From assembly GCA_965116325.1 (NCBI GenBank), contig OZ220675.1, positions 682,001 to 746,000 on the forward strand: DNA of 64,000 nucleotides, written 5' to 3'. The notes beneath the pieces are model-generated. The model was given only the letters and a program-made list of their open reading frames with translations, had not been told where the DNA came from and searched no databases. Positions 51,444 through 60,909 of the stretch are shown here, one piece after another. Source of the stretch: JAGWBF01 sp965116325 (GTDB taxonomy: Bacteria > Chloroflexota > Dehalococcoidia > Lucifugimonadales > JAGWBF01). Each line of letters starts with the position of its first letter. The first letter of the stretch is position 1. The position numbers were made by a program, and so were the translations under genes.

Positions 51444-52385
51444 CTACTTGTAACTGATCCGAGGATCGAGATATGTGTATATCACATCCACGAATAGGTT
51501 GATAACCATGACGATCAGGACAATCACGAATATCGATGCTGTAACGACCGGCAGGTCTCGGTCGTTGATGCCGTTGATGATCAACAGGCCCAGTCCCGGC
51601 CATGCAAAGATGACCTCCACCACCGTGGAGCCGTTCATGTAGAGGGCCAACTCATCACCCATTACTGTCACGATGGCTATAGCAGCATTCTTCATCACAT
51701 GGCCGTAAAGGACGGTCCGCTCAGAGAGCCCCTTGGCCCGGGCTGTGGCCACGTACTGCTTTCCCATCTCATCCAGCATGGTAGCCCGAGTGATCTGGGC
51801 ATTCCGCGCTATCACGTTGGGACATAGCGCGACGGCCGGTAATATCATGTACCTGATGCTCTCCCAGCCGGTGTCCCAGGGGAAGTCCGCAAATCCCGAT
51901 GTGGGTAACACGCGTATCCAGACAGCAAAGATAAGTATCAACATCAAGGCCAGCCAGAACCCCGGAATGGAGATGGCCGCGAAGGTCAGGAAGTTGACTG
52001 ACCGGTCAAAGATTGACCGGGGCCTCTGGGCGGCAATCACCCCTATGGGGATGCCGATCATGCCGATAGCCCAGACTGCAAAGGCAAGGAAGGCCGTGTT
52101 TGGCAGCTTCTCAGCCACGAGCTGCATAGCTGGGACGCCGTTGCGCAGGGAGTTTCCGAAGTCAAACCTGAGAAGCCCCCAGTAGAAATCGACAAACCGG
52201 ACGTAGAGGGGCTGGTCGTATCCCAGCTTTACTCTCAGGGCGTCGATCTGCTCTTGGGTGGCATCGTCGGGAAGCTGGAGGGCCACCGGGTCCCCAAGAA
52301 TATGGATCATCATGAACAGCAGGGCCATCAGGCCGAGTATGATTAAGACCGAGTGGGCCGACCGCCTGATCAGGTAGTTTCGCAT
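51444..52385 (-). CDS. DppB/OppB-type ABC transporter permease
   Basis: 313 residues with about six membrane segments. The start RNYLIRRSAHSVLIILGLMAL is the typical first helix of DppB, followed by a long periplasmic loop that holds DFYWGLLRFDFGNSLR. The EAA loop is TARAKGLSERTVLYGHVMKNA and the end block STVVEVIFAWPGLGLLIINGI. It is the first gene of a two-gene minus-strand operon with the DppC-like gene. A promoter with TTGACA lies upstream at 52600. Substrate probably peptides or a related ligand. Confidence 0.92.
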   Translation of the reverse strand: MRNYLIRRSAHSVLIILGLMALLFMMIHILGDPVALQLPDDATQEQIDALRVKLGYDQPLYVRFVDFYWGLLRFDFGNSLRNGVPAMQLVAEKLPNTAFLAFAVWAIGMIGIPIGVIAAQRPRSIFDRSVNFLTFAAISIPGFWLALMLILIFAVWIRVLPTSGFADFPWDTGWESIRYMILPAVALCPNVIARNAQITRATMLDEMGKQYVATARAKGLSERTVLYGHVMKNAAIAIVTVMGDELALYMNGSTVVEVIFAWPGLGLLIINGINDRDLPVVTASIFVIVLIVMVINLFVDVIYTYLDPRISYK

Positions 52386-52571
52386 AAGAAGCCCTCAGCC
52401 CCTTGCCTGGTTTTCTCGATCAATCCCACCCTGGCATCGCTGGGTGGCCTGTGGCCCCTGCCTGTCCACTTCTGGGGTGATCGCCTGATAGTCGCAACCC
52501 TTCCGGAGACATCAGGGGCAGGTTTGCTTACGCGCTGAACGATGCTAGAAGGCTAGCTCGTATTAGGCGGG

Positions 52572-52600
52572 AATGTATCATAAGTTACCTCGACTGTCAA
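52572..52600 (-). promoter_or_regulatory. Promoter of the dppBC-like operon
   Basis: On the minus strand TTGACA (complement of 52595-52600), a 17-bp spacer and TACATT (complement of 52572-52577). The leader to the dppB start is about 180 bases; it shows no gene or clear fold beyond short inverted repeats. Confidence 0.6.
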
Positions 52601-52623
52601 CGATTTGCTAGCTGCGGACAGTA

Positions 52624-52656
52624 TTAGTGCCCCAGGATTGTGGCCTGGGGCACTAA
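52624..52656 (-). terminator. Hairpin after the dienelactone hydrolase gene
   Basis: A perfect 13-bp stem TTAGTGCCCCAGG / CCTGGGGCACTAA with a short loop, about 45 bases past the stop codon. It lacks a T run on the minus strand, so it may only weakly terminate or protect the 3' end. Confidence 0.6.
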
Positions 52657-52700
52657 CGCATTGTCCTAGCTTGGGATTGTACCGCTGTCGCCAGGTTTCC

Positions 52701-53510
52701 CTAGACGTACTTCAGGTACTTGGCAAGCCAGTCGAGGATGTATCCCCACGCGATGTGGGCAGCTTCCGGCCTGTAGGAGTCCCGGGAATCGGAGAAGAAG
52801 GCGTGGGCTGCTTCATTCAGGGCATGAGCTTCCACAGTCTTGCCATTGCTCTTCAGTTCGGCCTCGATCTTCTGCATGTCCTCGGGGGTTGGGTTGGTAT
52901 CTTCCACGCCCGAGATCAGCAGGATGGGACACGAGATGTTCTTTACCCGGTCGACTACAGGTACAGGGTTGGCATCGGTGGGATTGATGGCGTTGTTGGG
53001 GTAGCAGGAGATCACCACCTTTGCATCTTTGGTCGTCGAAGCGAAGGACAGTGCAACCGTGCCACCGGAGCAGAAGCCGATGATGCCGATCCTGTCGGCA
53101 TCCACGCAGTCGAGGGTCTTCAGGTAGTCGAGGGCACCCTGCATATCGCCATCGGCCTGGGCGTGGGGCCTGCTCCTGAGGGCAGCTCCGGCTGGGCCCA
53201 TGTCATGGTCCAGCTCTTCAATGGAGCGGAAGCCGTTGCGGGTGTACAGGGCAGGCATTATGGAAACGTACCCGAAGAGGGCCAGGCGACGGGCCACATC
53301 CTTGACGTGCTCCTCCGTGCCATGGATGCCATGAGGAAAGACCACTGCTGGGAAGACACCCTCCTCTTCGGGGCGCATCAGGTATGCGGGGATCTCTTCG
53401 CCGTTGTGACCCTTGATCTTGACCTCGGTGGGGTTCATATCTGAATACCGATAAACCCCTGCTGGGGGAATGATATCTGCCTTGGTTCGCGTCTTGATTG
53501 CTGTTGCCAC
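52701..53510 (-). CDS. Dienelactone hydrolase-family protein
   Basis: 269 residues with an alpha/beta hydrolase fold. The nucleophile is Cys147 in IGFCSGGTVA, the acid Asp lies in SGVEDTNPTPED and the His in NEAAHAFFS, the cysteine triad of dienelactone hydrolases. Canonical DLH acts in the modified ortho-cleavage pathway of chloroaromatics, but most family members are uncharacterised. The GTG at 53510 has GGAGG 9 bases upstream. A strong hairpin lies downstream at 52624. It stands alone between the dppBC unit and dnaE2. Confidence 0.93.
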   Translation of the reverse strand: MATAIKTRTKADIIPPAGVYRYSDMNPTEVKIKGHNGEEIPAYLMRPEEEGVFPAVVFPHGIHGTEEHVKDVARRLALFGYVSIMPALYTRNGFRSIEELDHDMGPAGAALRSRPHAQADGDMQGALDYLKTLDCVDADRIGIIGFCSGGTVALSFASTTKDAKVVISCYPNNAINPTDANPVPVVDRVKNISCPILLISGVEDTNPTPEDMQKIEAELKSNGKTVEAHALNEAAHAFFSDSRDSYRPEAAHIAWGYILDWLAKYLKYV

Positions 53511-53645
53511 TATTTAACGCCTCCAGCTTATGAGATTTTGCTGTTCGCAAGGACTCCTGCAGGCTGCTCAATGACAGGCCCGGAAGTCCCCATTGGCCAA
53601 CTGCTAGAATGCCACATCCCAAGGTAATTGTCCAGTCCCGGCATC

Positions 53646-56600
53646 CTAGTGCCAGTCGTGCGAGGTAGGCATAACAACCCCCGAGGGAATGGCCTTCACA
53701 CCGGTCGCAATGACATTGGTCATGCCATCCCACCTGGATATGTAGCCTGTCACCTGGATCACCTGGTTAGCCAGCTCTCTGCGGTGTTTGGCGAACAGGT
53801 CGCGCCATATGATGACCTGGGCGTCGCCCGTCTCATCCTCAATGGTCACAAACACCGTGCCATCCCGCCCGCGGGGGTGCTGACGTGCCACAGGCCAGCC
53901 GGCTATCACAACCTCTTCGGACTCTTCACGCCCTTCCACCTCCGAGGTGGCGAGCACCCCGGGGTCCAGGCTGGGTCTGACGAACTCCATCAGGTGTCCC
54001 CTGGGATAGATGCCCATCGTTGCGTACTCCCACTGCATCTTCTCAGCATCGGAGAAGTCCTGCATCTCCGGTACGCTGTCCTCCGTAGATATGGCCAACA
54101 CCATTTGCCCGTCCTTCTTTGGTCGAAGGTGGAGGCCCGCTTCCCACAGGGCTTCCCTTCGGTTCTTCGTAATGCCGTCGAAAGCCCCGGCCATCACCAG
54201 GGAGCGCATCGCCGGCGGCTTTATCCCCGTCCGTTGCACCAGGTCGCTCCCGCTTGCGTAGGGCCCCCTGCGCTCCCTCTCTTCCACGATGAGCTTTGCC
54301 GACTCCGGCCCAACATCTCCGATGAAACGGAGGCCCAACCGTACCGAGCTCCCATCGGGGGTGCATATTACCCCGCTTCGGTTCACGCAAGGGTTCAGGA
54401 AGGGCACCCCGAAGCGCCGGGCATCCTGTTTCAGCGTCTCCATGGGATAGAACCCCATCGGCTGGTTGTTCATCAGGGCAACGAAGAACTCCAACGGGTA
54501 GTAGCGCTTGAGCCATGAGGCTTGGTAAGCGGTAACGGCGAAGGCGTGGGAGTGGGACTCCGGGAACATGTAGTGGCCGTTGATCTTGCCAAATATCTTC
54601 CTGGCGGCCTCTTCGGATACGCCGTTTCGTTGCGCCCCCTCCAGGAATCTTCGCCAGTGCATGTCGATAAGGTGTGCATTATTAGGCCTGGCAAAGGCGC
54701 GGCGAATCTCGTCGGCCTCTGATGCAGTCATGCCCGCCACATCCTCTATGAGCTGCACAACCTGTTCCTGCCAGACGATGATGCCGTAGCCCCGCTCCAA
54801 GGCCCGTTTCTCCAGGGGGTGGTCGTACTCCCACTCCGCTCCGCGCCTGTAGCGTTCGACGAACTGGGACACCGCACTGCCCTGGGTGCCCACCCCAGGT
54901 CGGATAAGCGCGACCTGGTAGGCAAGGTCCAGCAGGTCCCGGGACTTCAGCCTCTGGCCCATTTTCAGCTGCGCCGGCGATTGAAGCAGAAAGACCCCTT
55001 TGGACATACCCTCGTTTATCATGTCGTACACATTGAGGTCCTCCGGGTCTATCGTGCTCAAGTCCGGTCGTCGACCCTCCCTTAACTCCACCAAATCCAA
55101 CGCCTCCTCTATTTGGTCCAGCACCGGTAAAGAGAGAAGATCTATCTTGGCGAACCCGGCATCAGCCACGCTGTCCTTGTTCCAGTCCATTATGAACCGG
55201 CCATCCATGGCCCCCGCCCTTATGGGGACCATTCTGGGAATTGGGGAGCAACTCAACACCATGCCGCCGACATGTTGGCCCAACCCCCTGGGCGCATCCA
55301 TCAGCTGAGGGGCAAGGTCCAGCAGGTCCCGCCACCCGCCGGCATTCACTTTGTCTCGAAAGTCCGGCAATTCCATCATCTCCGTCCGCAGGTCGGCGGC
55401 GTCGTGGGAATGGAGCCTCTTGGAAAGCAGGCTGAGCTGCTCCCGGGGAAGCCCCAGAGCTTTGCCTAGGTCCTGGATTATCCCCTTTGCGCTGTAAGTA
55501 GAAATAGCCCCGGTCAGCACAGCGTACTCTGGGCCGAAGTGGCGATGTACCCTCTCGATCAGCTCATCCCTGAGACCCCGGGGAAAGTCCAGATCGATGT
55601 CCGGCAGCACCTTCATATCTTCAGAGATGAACCGCTCCAGGGTGAGGTCCCACCGCAGGGGGTCCACGTGGCTGATACCGATAAGGTATCCCACCAGCAG
55701 TGCCACCGATGAGCCTCGCCCCCGCCCGGGTGGCTTCTCCTCCAGCGGGGTCTCCGGGCGTGTCAGGCCGCGCTCCTCCATGATGCGCTGGGCTATCGTA
55801 ACGATCTCCCTGTAGAGCAGCAGGAAGCCCGCAAGGTTCAGCCTCTGGATCAACCCAAACTCTTCCTGGAGACGCTCCGCAACCCGCCGGGGCACCGTGC
55901 CTCCGTACCGCCGGGCTGCAGCTTCGTAGCACAGCCTTTGCAGAAAACTGTCGGGGGTGTACCCATCGGGCACCGCCGACTCGGGCAGGGAGTAGCCCAG
56001 GTCTTTGCTCAGGTCGAATGTGCAGCGCTCGACAATACGAAGGGTGTTGGAGACAGCTTCCGGGCAGTCGGCAAAGAGCCTCTCCATCTCCCCTTGGGGT
56101 TTCAGACAAAGGTGCTCGTTTGGATAGATGTGGGGCAAGGCCCGGTCTATGGTGGTGTTGAGCTTGGATGCCACCAGCGCATGCTGGAGACGATACCGGC
56201 TTGGGTGATGATAGTGAACATCGTTGGTGGCAACCACCGGTACACCGACCTCCTTGGCGATTTTCAGCAGCTCCCGGTTGCGCGCGGTGTCCCCCTGCAG
56301 GAAGTTGCGCTGAAGCTCGACATACACCGATCCAGGCTTGTACCAGTCCATGTACCCATTCAGAAGCTCGCGGGCCTTCCCGTTACGGCCCTCGGACGCC
56401 AGCCGGGAAACCTGCCCATGCCGTCCACCCGCCAGCAGAATGACACCCTGGGAGTGCTCAGCTAAGTGGATGGGGTCCAGCTTAGGTTCTCTGCGGTCCA
56501 CGGCATTGGCAAGGGTGAACAGGCGGGAGATGTTGGAGTAGCCGGCCGGGGTCTCAGCCAAGAGAGTGATTCGCGAGCCATCATTCATGGTCAGCTCGCC

Positions 56601-56810
56601 GCCGGTGATGGGCCTGACCCCCAAGCTGTTGGCAAGCCGTGCGAACTCCAGCGCCCCGCAGAGGTTCACATCGGTCAGGGCCAGGGACGGATAAGCGTAC
56701 TCCTTGGCTTGGGCCAGCAGCTCATGGGTGTGGGAAGCCCCTAAGCCAAAGGAGTAGAAGCTCTTGGCATGAAGCTCGACGTAGCGGGATGGTGTCGGAG
56801 CCAGCTTCAT
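53646..56810 (-). CDS. dnaE2: Error-prone DNA polymerase, alpha-subunit type (DnaE2/ImuC)
   Basis: 1054 residues, the DnaE2 length rather than 1160+ for DnaE1. The catalytic carboxylates are D404, D406 and D408 in LPDIDLDFP. The N-terminal PHP domain has lost its metal ligands: LHAKSFYSFGLGASH instead of HVHS, and TDVN instead of TDHD, as in ImuC proteins. The C-terminal OB-fold reads EEVVIAGWPVARQHPRGRDG. It is the polymerase of the ImuB-ImuC lesion-bypass module. I start at the ATG at 56810, which overlaps the imuB stop by ATGA; the GTG at 56828 is an alternative. The gene runs under the SOS-type promoter upstream of imuB. Confidence 0.93.
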   Translation of the reverse strand: MKLAPTPSRYVELHAKSFYSFGLGASHTHELLAQAKEYAYPSLALTDVNLCGALEFARLANSLGVRPITGGELTMNDGSRITLLAETPAGYSNISRLFTLANAVDRREPKLDPIHLAEHSQGVILLAGGRHGQVSRLASEGRNGKARELLNGYMDWYKPGSVYVELQRNFLQGDTARNRELLKIAKEVGVPVVATNDVHYHHPSRYRLQHALVASKLNTTIDRALPHIYPNEHLCLKPQGEMERLFADCPEAVSNTLRIVERCTFDLSKDLGYSLPESAVPDGYTPDSFLQRLCYEAAARRYGGTVPRRVAERLQEEFGLIQRLNLAGFLLLYREIVTIAQRIMEERGLTRPETPLEEKPPGRGRGSSVALLVGYLIGISHVDPLRWDLTLERFISEDMKVLPDIDLDFPRGLRDELIERVHRHFGPEYAVLTGAISTYSAKGIIQDLGKALGLPREQLSLLSKRLHSHDAADLRTEMMELPDFRDKVNAGGWRDLLDLAPQLMDAPRGLGQHVGGMVLSCSPIPRMVPIRAGAMDGRFIMDWNKDSVADAGFAKIDLLSLPVLDQIEEALDLVELREGRRPDLSTIDPEDLNVYDMINEGMSKGVFLLQSPAQLKMGQRLKSRDLLDLAYQVALIRPGVGTQGSAVSQFVERYRRGAEWEYDHPLEKRALERGYGIIVWQEQVVQLIEDVAGMTASEADEIRRAFARPNNAHLIDMHWRRFLEGAQRNGVSEEAARKIFGKINGHYMFPESHSHAFAVTAYQASWLKRYYPLEFFVALMNNQPMGFYPMETLKQDARRFGVPFLNPCVNRSGVICTPDGSSVRLGLRFIGDVGPESAKLIVEERERRGPYASGSDLVQRTGIKPPAMRSLVMAGAFDGITKNRREALWEAGLHLRPKKDGQMVLAISTEDSVPEMQDFSDAEKMQWEYATMGIYPRGHLMEFVRPSLDPGVLATSEVEGREESEEVVIAGWPVARQHPRGRDGTVFVTIEDETGDAQVIIWRDLFAKHRRELANQVIQVTGYISRWDGMTNVIATGVKAIPSGVVMPTSHDWH

Positions 56811-58255
56811 CCCCGCTGCCGGAACCACCGGCCGTTGTGCCTGTCACGGAACAGGGTGAGCCGGCTGCCATCGCTGGAATCGATATGGTAGTAGGCACGG
56901 TCCACAGGCTGCGGCAGCCACCACAGGTGGAAGCTCCATTCATCCACTATGCCGACCACCGAGCGCCAACAGCCCCCGATACGAACAGACACTGGCTGGC
57001 CCTCCGGCCCCTCCTCCACCTGCACAGGCACCGGTGCATTAAGAGGCCTGATAGCATCCCGTCCCACGGGATCGATGGGCATCTGCAGGAAACGCGTCTC
57101 CAAGGCAGGATGCCATGGCGCAACCTGCGCCACCTTGTACAACGCATAGCTTCCCCCTTCCCTCGACCTCAACCGCCGGTCCGCTTCCACCAGCTGCCTC
57201 TCCCCATCCTCCCTTGCACCATCCAGCAGGCCCATCTGCACACCCGGCTCCCCCGTGAAACCGGACAGAGTGAGGGTCACATCCTCCACAGGAACGCCTG
57301 GCGGGTCCAACTGGACCCGACCTTTTACAGCAAGGGCGGCCCTCTCCCATGTGCTTGCCGGCTGCTTGAAAGCTACCGACCTATCCCAGGGTGGCGCACC
57401 GTAGGCAGAGCACCGGAGGGTTGCCGTGCTCACGCACCCGCCTTTCATCTCCAGCCTGGCATACCCCCTCTTGAGAAGGGTATCGACCACCACGAAAAGC
57501 ATCTGGATGGAGGAGGAGGGGAAGGGAAGGGAGATATGCTCGACTATCGGCTCTTCAGACACCATGGGGATGACGGGGCTGTCATCGGTGCCATTGCAGA
57601 GGGCCCAAGCCCTTCCGCCGCTGTGCCCGAAGCGGTCTGTCAACATATGCCTGCTCATAGATGCGACCGCCCCCATGGTGCGCAGGCCAAGCTGGCGCAT
57701 CTCCTTCTTCACATCGGCGGGGATGGGGAGCAGGTCGATGGAGCGGGGCCCTAGAAAAGCCCTGACATCATCGGGGACCTTGAAGGCCCTGCGGGACCCG
57801 CACATGCGGGCCGCCACGAGGGCGGGAAACTTGGCATTGGCTACACCAATGCGGGGCGCCAGGTCTGCGGGGAGAGAGTTCATCAAAGCGGACACCGCGC
57901 CAGCTTCGCCATGGTACAGCCCTTCCAGGCCATCCAGGCGCACATAGGCTACGCCAAGGTCGGAACCTTCGACTCGATCGCTCACCCTCTGTAGAGCGGT
58001 GAGCATTCTTGAGAAGACCTCCCGGTAGTGCGGCTCATCAGCATCCAGCACGACAGCGCCCACATGATGTGACAGGGCCTGCTCCAAGGTCATGCCAGCC
58101 TCCGCTGTGGTGCCCGGGAAGCTGTCCACCACCTGAGCCTTCCCTCCCCCGAGGCTGCGGTCCACCACAAGGACAGGCCTGTTATCCAGGCGGGGCTGCC
58201 GTCTTATCTCAGCCTTCACCCTGAGATGGGTGACGAGGACGCACGCTACCTTCAT
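56807..58255 (-). CDS. imuB: ImuB-like Y-family DNA polymerase (catalytically inactive accessory)
   Basis: 482 residues of Y-family fold. The catalytic acids of active Y polymerases are missing: the N-terminal strand reads ACVLVTHLRVKAEI in place of DMDAFF, and AYVRLDGLEGLYHG lacks the DE pair. ImuB proteins are similarly dead and act as hubs. GVQMGLLDG at about residue 345 resembles the beta-clamp-binding motif. The C-terminal 40 residues (YYHIDSSDGSRLTLF) resemble a DUF6504-like tail. It overlaps dnaE2 by ATGA, and a LexA-like site lies upstream. No ImuA is seen. Confidence 0.9.
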   Translation of the reverse strand: MKVACVLVTHLRVKAEIRRQPRLDNRPVLVVDRSLGGGKAQVVDSFPGTTAEAGMTLEQALSHHVGAVVLDADEPHYREVFSRMLTALQRVSDRVEGSDLGVAYVRLDGLEGLYHGEAGAVSALMNSLPADLAPRIGVANAKFPALVAARMCGSRRAFKVPDDVRAFLGPRSIDLLPIPADVKKEMRQLGLRTMGAVASMSRHMLTDRFGHSGGRAWALCNGTDDSPVIPMVSEEPIVEHISLPFPSSSIQMLFVVVDTLLKRGYARLEMKGGCVSTATLRCSAYGAPPWDRSVAFKQPASTWERAALAVKGRVQLDPPGVPVEDVTLTLSGFTGEPGVQMGLLDGAREDGERQLVEADRRLRSREGGSYALYKVAQVAPWHPALETRFLQMPIDPVGRDAIRPLNAPVPVQVEEGPEGQPVSVRIGGCWRSVVGIVDEWSFHLWWLPQPVDRAYYHIDSSDGSRLTLFRDRHNGRWFRQRG

Positions 58256-58293
58256 AGAAGCTCCATGGTCCGGTGTGGGTGATTGGGCAGATG

Positions 58294-58323
58294 ATGGTAC
58301 AGAACGTCTGTTCTATTTGTCAA
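58294..58323 (-). promoter_or_regulatory. SOS promoter with LexA-like operator for imuB-dnaE2
   Basis: Minus-strand TTGACA (complement of 58318-58323) and TACCAT (complement of 58294-58299), 18-bp spacer. Between them lies AGAACGTCTGTTCT (58301-58314), a perfect inverted repeat matching the GAACN4GTTC core of Gram-positive/Chloroflexota-type LexA boxes. Confidence 0.85.
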
Positions 58324-58339
58324 CCGACCGATGGTCGGT
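58323..58339. promoter_or_regulatory. Inverted repeat next to the SOS promoter
   Basis: ACCGACC (58323-58329) and GGTCGGT (58333-58339) form a perfect 7-bp inverted repeat with a GAT spacer, touching the -35 box. It resembles operators of TetR-type repressors, but no such gene is in the window. Confidence 0.4.
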
Positions 58340-58373
58340 GTGGGAGGACCCGCAGCGTAGGGTCGACAAATAC

Positions 58374-58407
58374 AAGAGGGCCGGGCTTTCAAAAGCCCGG
58401 CCCTCTT
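58374..58407. terminator. Terminator of the amidohydrolase cluster
   Basis: A long stem AAGAGGGCCGGGCTTT / AAAGCCCGGCCCTCTT with T-rich sequence on both sides. It is 38 bases past the stop of the last amidohydrolase gene and probably also insulates the imuB promoter. Confidence 0.88.
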
Positions 58408-58444
58408 CTTGTGCCTATTCAGCCGGCGATTTATGCCGTCAGGC

Positions 58445-59626
58445 CTACAGCCTCAGGAACGAAGCAGCGTTGTCGTACATGTGCTTCTTGAGGGCGTCAC
58501 CGCTGAAGTTGCCCCAGATATCCCACTCCATAACCTCTTTGGCCGTCTCGGGGAACCATGCTTGGCCATGGGGGTAGTCGGACTGGTGCATCAGGCAGTC
58601 CTCGCCCAGGATCTCGACGCAGGCCTTGGTCATGGCCGGACCCTCGAAGGGCTCGGCGGCGCATACCACCCGTCCCATCTGGGCGTACTCTATGGGGGTG
58701 TACTTCAGGTCGGGAGTCACACCGGACACGTAGCTCTTGTTGAAGCCCAGGCGGATGAGCCAGTTGGGCAGCCAGCCGTGCCCCACCTCGGCGGTGCCGA
58801 AGCGAATGTTGGGATAGCGGTCCAGCATCCCCGACAGGATCACGTAGGCGAACAGCCTGGCTGCTCCCCAGGGGTGGGCTGCCGTGCGGGCGACCACAGT
58901 GTTGCCCCAGATGTCCTGGTAGCCGGGGAAGTAGGGAGGCTCGAAGAAGAAGCTGTGGTGCACCAGGGGCAGGTTGAGGTCATTGATGGCGGCGAATATC
59001 GGCTCCAGGGAAGGATCGTCGATGGGAAGTCCTTCCTTCAGGTGCACCCATACCGCTGCCGCCCACGGCGCATTGCCCCAGTGCTTGATCTCCGAAACCG
59101 ACCACTCCGGATCAATGCCCGGCACCTGGATGGCGGTCTTCAGGCGGTCGGTGTTCACAGATGTGAAGGTGTCCATATAGTTGTGGTAGCCCCGGTACAG
59201 GCCCTCGCTCAGGGTGACATCGTCGAGGCCGGTTATGGTGGTTGCCCAAGTGCCGGGGAAGATGAAGTCGATGTCCCGGCCCTCCATGTCCATGTCGATC
59301 AGGCGGTCTGCCGAGTTCTCCTCATCGACGCCCGCATGGGCCTTTGCCCGGTGCTGGCTGACGGTACGCCCTTCCAGGGCGCTTCTGCCACCGGCCACTG
59401 CCTTGTCGTCATCCGACTTGGGGGCTGTGCCGGGGAAGCGGTCGAAGGGGATGGCGCCCACGGTGATGCCGCTGCGCGTGCTGCCATCGGGGTTCGTTCG
59501 CACCCGGTAGTAGGGCTTGAGCTCCTCCATCCGGGAGCGGAAGCTGGGCTCCACATACTTCTCCAGTACCTCCATTGCTGGGTTCACATGGGTATCCATA
59601 TCTATGATCTTGTAGCCGTCTCTCAA
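58445..59626 (-). CDS. Amidohydrolase-family metal-dependent hydrolase, tandem paralog 1
   Basis: 393 residues, amidohydrolase-2 type TIM barrel (ACMSD/gamma-resorcylate decarboxylase group). The start IDMDTHVNP (residues 8-16) holds the first metal ligands. LPLVHHSFFFEPPYFPG and NTVVARTAAHPWGAARL carry barrel histidines. The closing CLMHQSDYPHGQAWFPET has the catalytic Asp. The group covers hydrolases and non-oxidative decarboxylases of aromatic acids. It is the last of four tandem copies, followed by a strong terminator at 58374. Confidence 0.9.
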   Translation of the reverse strand: MRDGYKIIDMDTHVNPAMEVLEKYVEPSFRSRMEELKPYYRVRTNPDGSTRSGITVGAIPFDRFPGTAPKSDDDKAVAGGRSALEGRTVSQHRAKAHAGVDEENSADRLIDMDMEGRDIDFIFPGTWATTITGLDDVTLSEGLYRGYHNYMDTFTSVNTDRLKTAIQVPGIDPEWSVSEIKHWGNAPWAAAVWVHLKEGLPIDDPSLEPIFAAINDLNLPLVHHSFFFEPPYFPGYQDIWGNTVVARTAAHPWGAARLFAYVILSGMLDRYPNIRFGTAEVGHGWLPNWLIRLGFNKSYVSGVTPDLKYTPIEYAQMGRVVCAAEPFEGPAMTKACVEILGEDCLMHQSDYPHGQAWFPETAKEVMEWDIWGNFSGDALKKHMYDNAASFLRL

Positions 59627-59690
59627 CTTGCGCCTCCTATACTATTTTCCGGTTCCACCGGATGATGCTGCTCCGTTCCCGGAGGTCTAT

Positions 59691-60875
59691 CTAGACCAGG
59701 CGGAGGAAATTCTCCGCATTGCCCGACATGTGCTTCGTCAGGGCCGCCGAGCTGAACTCGGGCCAGAAATCCCAATCCAAAACTTCCTTGGCTGTTTCGG
59801 GCCACCAGCATTCGCCGTGGGGATAGTCCGACTGGTGCATCAGGCAGTCCTCACCCAGGACCTCGATACATGCCTTGGTCATAGCGGGACCTTCAAAGGG
59901 TTCGGCGGCGCACACCCAGCGCCCCATCTGGCAGTACTCAAGGGGTGTGTACTTCAGGTCGGGAGTGACCCCGGCAACGTAACTCTTGTTGAAGCCCAGG
60001 CGGATGACCCAGTTGGGAAGCCAGCCGTGACCAGTTTCCGATGTTGCGAAACGAAGGTTGGGGTACCTATCGAACAGCCCCGACAGGATGATGTATGCGC
60101 CCAGCCTGGCAGCTCCCCAGGGGTGAGCAGCGCTGCGAGCAACCACGGTGTTGCCCCAGATGTCCTGGTAGCCCGGGAAGTAGGGGGGCTCGAAGAAGAA
60201 GCTGTGGTGCACCAGGGGCAGGTCCATGTCGTTCATGACGGCAAAGACCGGGTCTATTGAAGGATCATCTATGGGCAGCCCTTCTTTGAGGTGTATCCAT
60301 ACGCCCGCCACCCACTTTTCCTTCCCCCACTTCTTGATCTCCGACACAGCCCACTCCGGGTCTGCGCCCGGGACCTGCAGCTCGCTCTTGAGCCGGTCCG
60401 GAGCTATGGAGGTGTAGGACTGCATGTAGTGGTGGTAGGCCCGATAAAGCCCGTGGCTCAGGGTTACATCGTCAAGGGCTGTTATGGTGGACACCCACTG
60501 GGTTGGGAATATCATGTCGATATCCCGGCCCTCGATGTCCATATCGTGGATACGCCCCTCGGAGTTCTCGTCCTGGGTATCGGGCTGAACCTTGGCCCTG
60601 TGCTGGCTGGTGGTCCTGCCCTCCAGGGCATCCCGGCCACCCACCACCGCGGCGGCGTCTCCGGCATCGGGGGCTGTTCCGGGGAAGCGGTTGAAACGCA
60701 CCGGCCCGATGCTCAGGCTCTTCCTGCTCCCGCCCTCAACCGCCTGCCGTTCGCGGATGTAGGGGGCCAGCTCATCGAGACGGGGCCGGAAGCTGGGCTC
60801 CACGAACTTCTCTAGCACGGTGAAGTCCGGGTTCACATGGGTATCCATGTCGATAACCTTGTAGCCGTCCCTCAC
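59691..60875 (-). CDS. Amidohydrolase-family metal-dependent hydrolase, tandem paralog 2
   Basis: 394 residues, aligned with the other copies over the whole length. Most diverged of the four: the middle linker reads SLSIGPVRFNRFPGTAPDAGD and the C-terminus DFWPEFSSAALTKHMSGNAENF. The metal and catalytic blocks (IDMDTHVNP, HHSFF, MHQSDYPHG) are unchanged, so activity is likely retained but substrate may differ. It lies 64 bases from copy 1, with a Shine-Dalgarno GGAGG just before the ATG. The gene is in the same direction as the others, so all four may come from one transcript. Confidence 0.9.
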   Translation of the reverse strand: MRDGYKVIDMDTHVNPDFTVLEKFVEPSFRPRLDELAPYIRERQAVEGGSRKSLSIGPVRFNRFPGTAPDAGDAAAVVGGRDALEGRTTSQHRAKVQPDTQDENSEGRIHDMDIEGRDIDMIFPTQWVSTITALDDVTLSHGLYRAYHHYMQSYTSIAPDRLKSELQVPGADPEWAVSEIKKWGKEKWVAGVWIHLKEGLPIDDPSIDPVFAVMNDMDLPLVHHSFFFEPPYFPGYQDIWGNTVVARSAAHPWGAARLGAYIILSGLFDRYPNLRFATSETGHGWLPNWVIRLGFNKSYVAGVTPDLKYTPLEYCQMGRWVCAAEPFEGPAMTKACIEVLGEDCLMHQSDYPHGECWWPETAKEVLDWDFWPEFSSAALTKHMSGNAENFLRLV

Positions 60876-60909
60876 GCTACACCTCCTTCGGGGTGTTGCT
60901 CGCCGCAGG

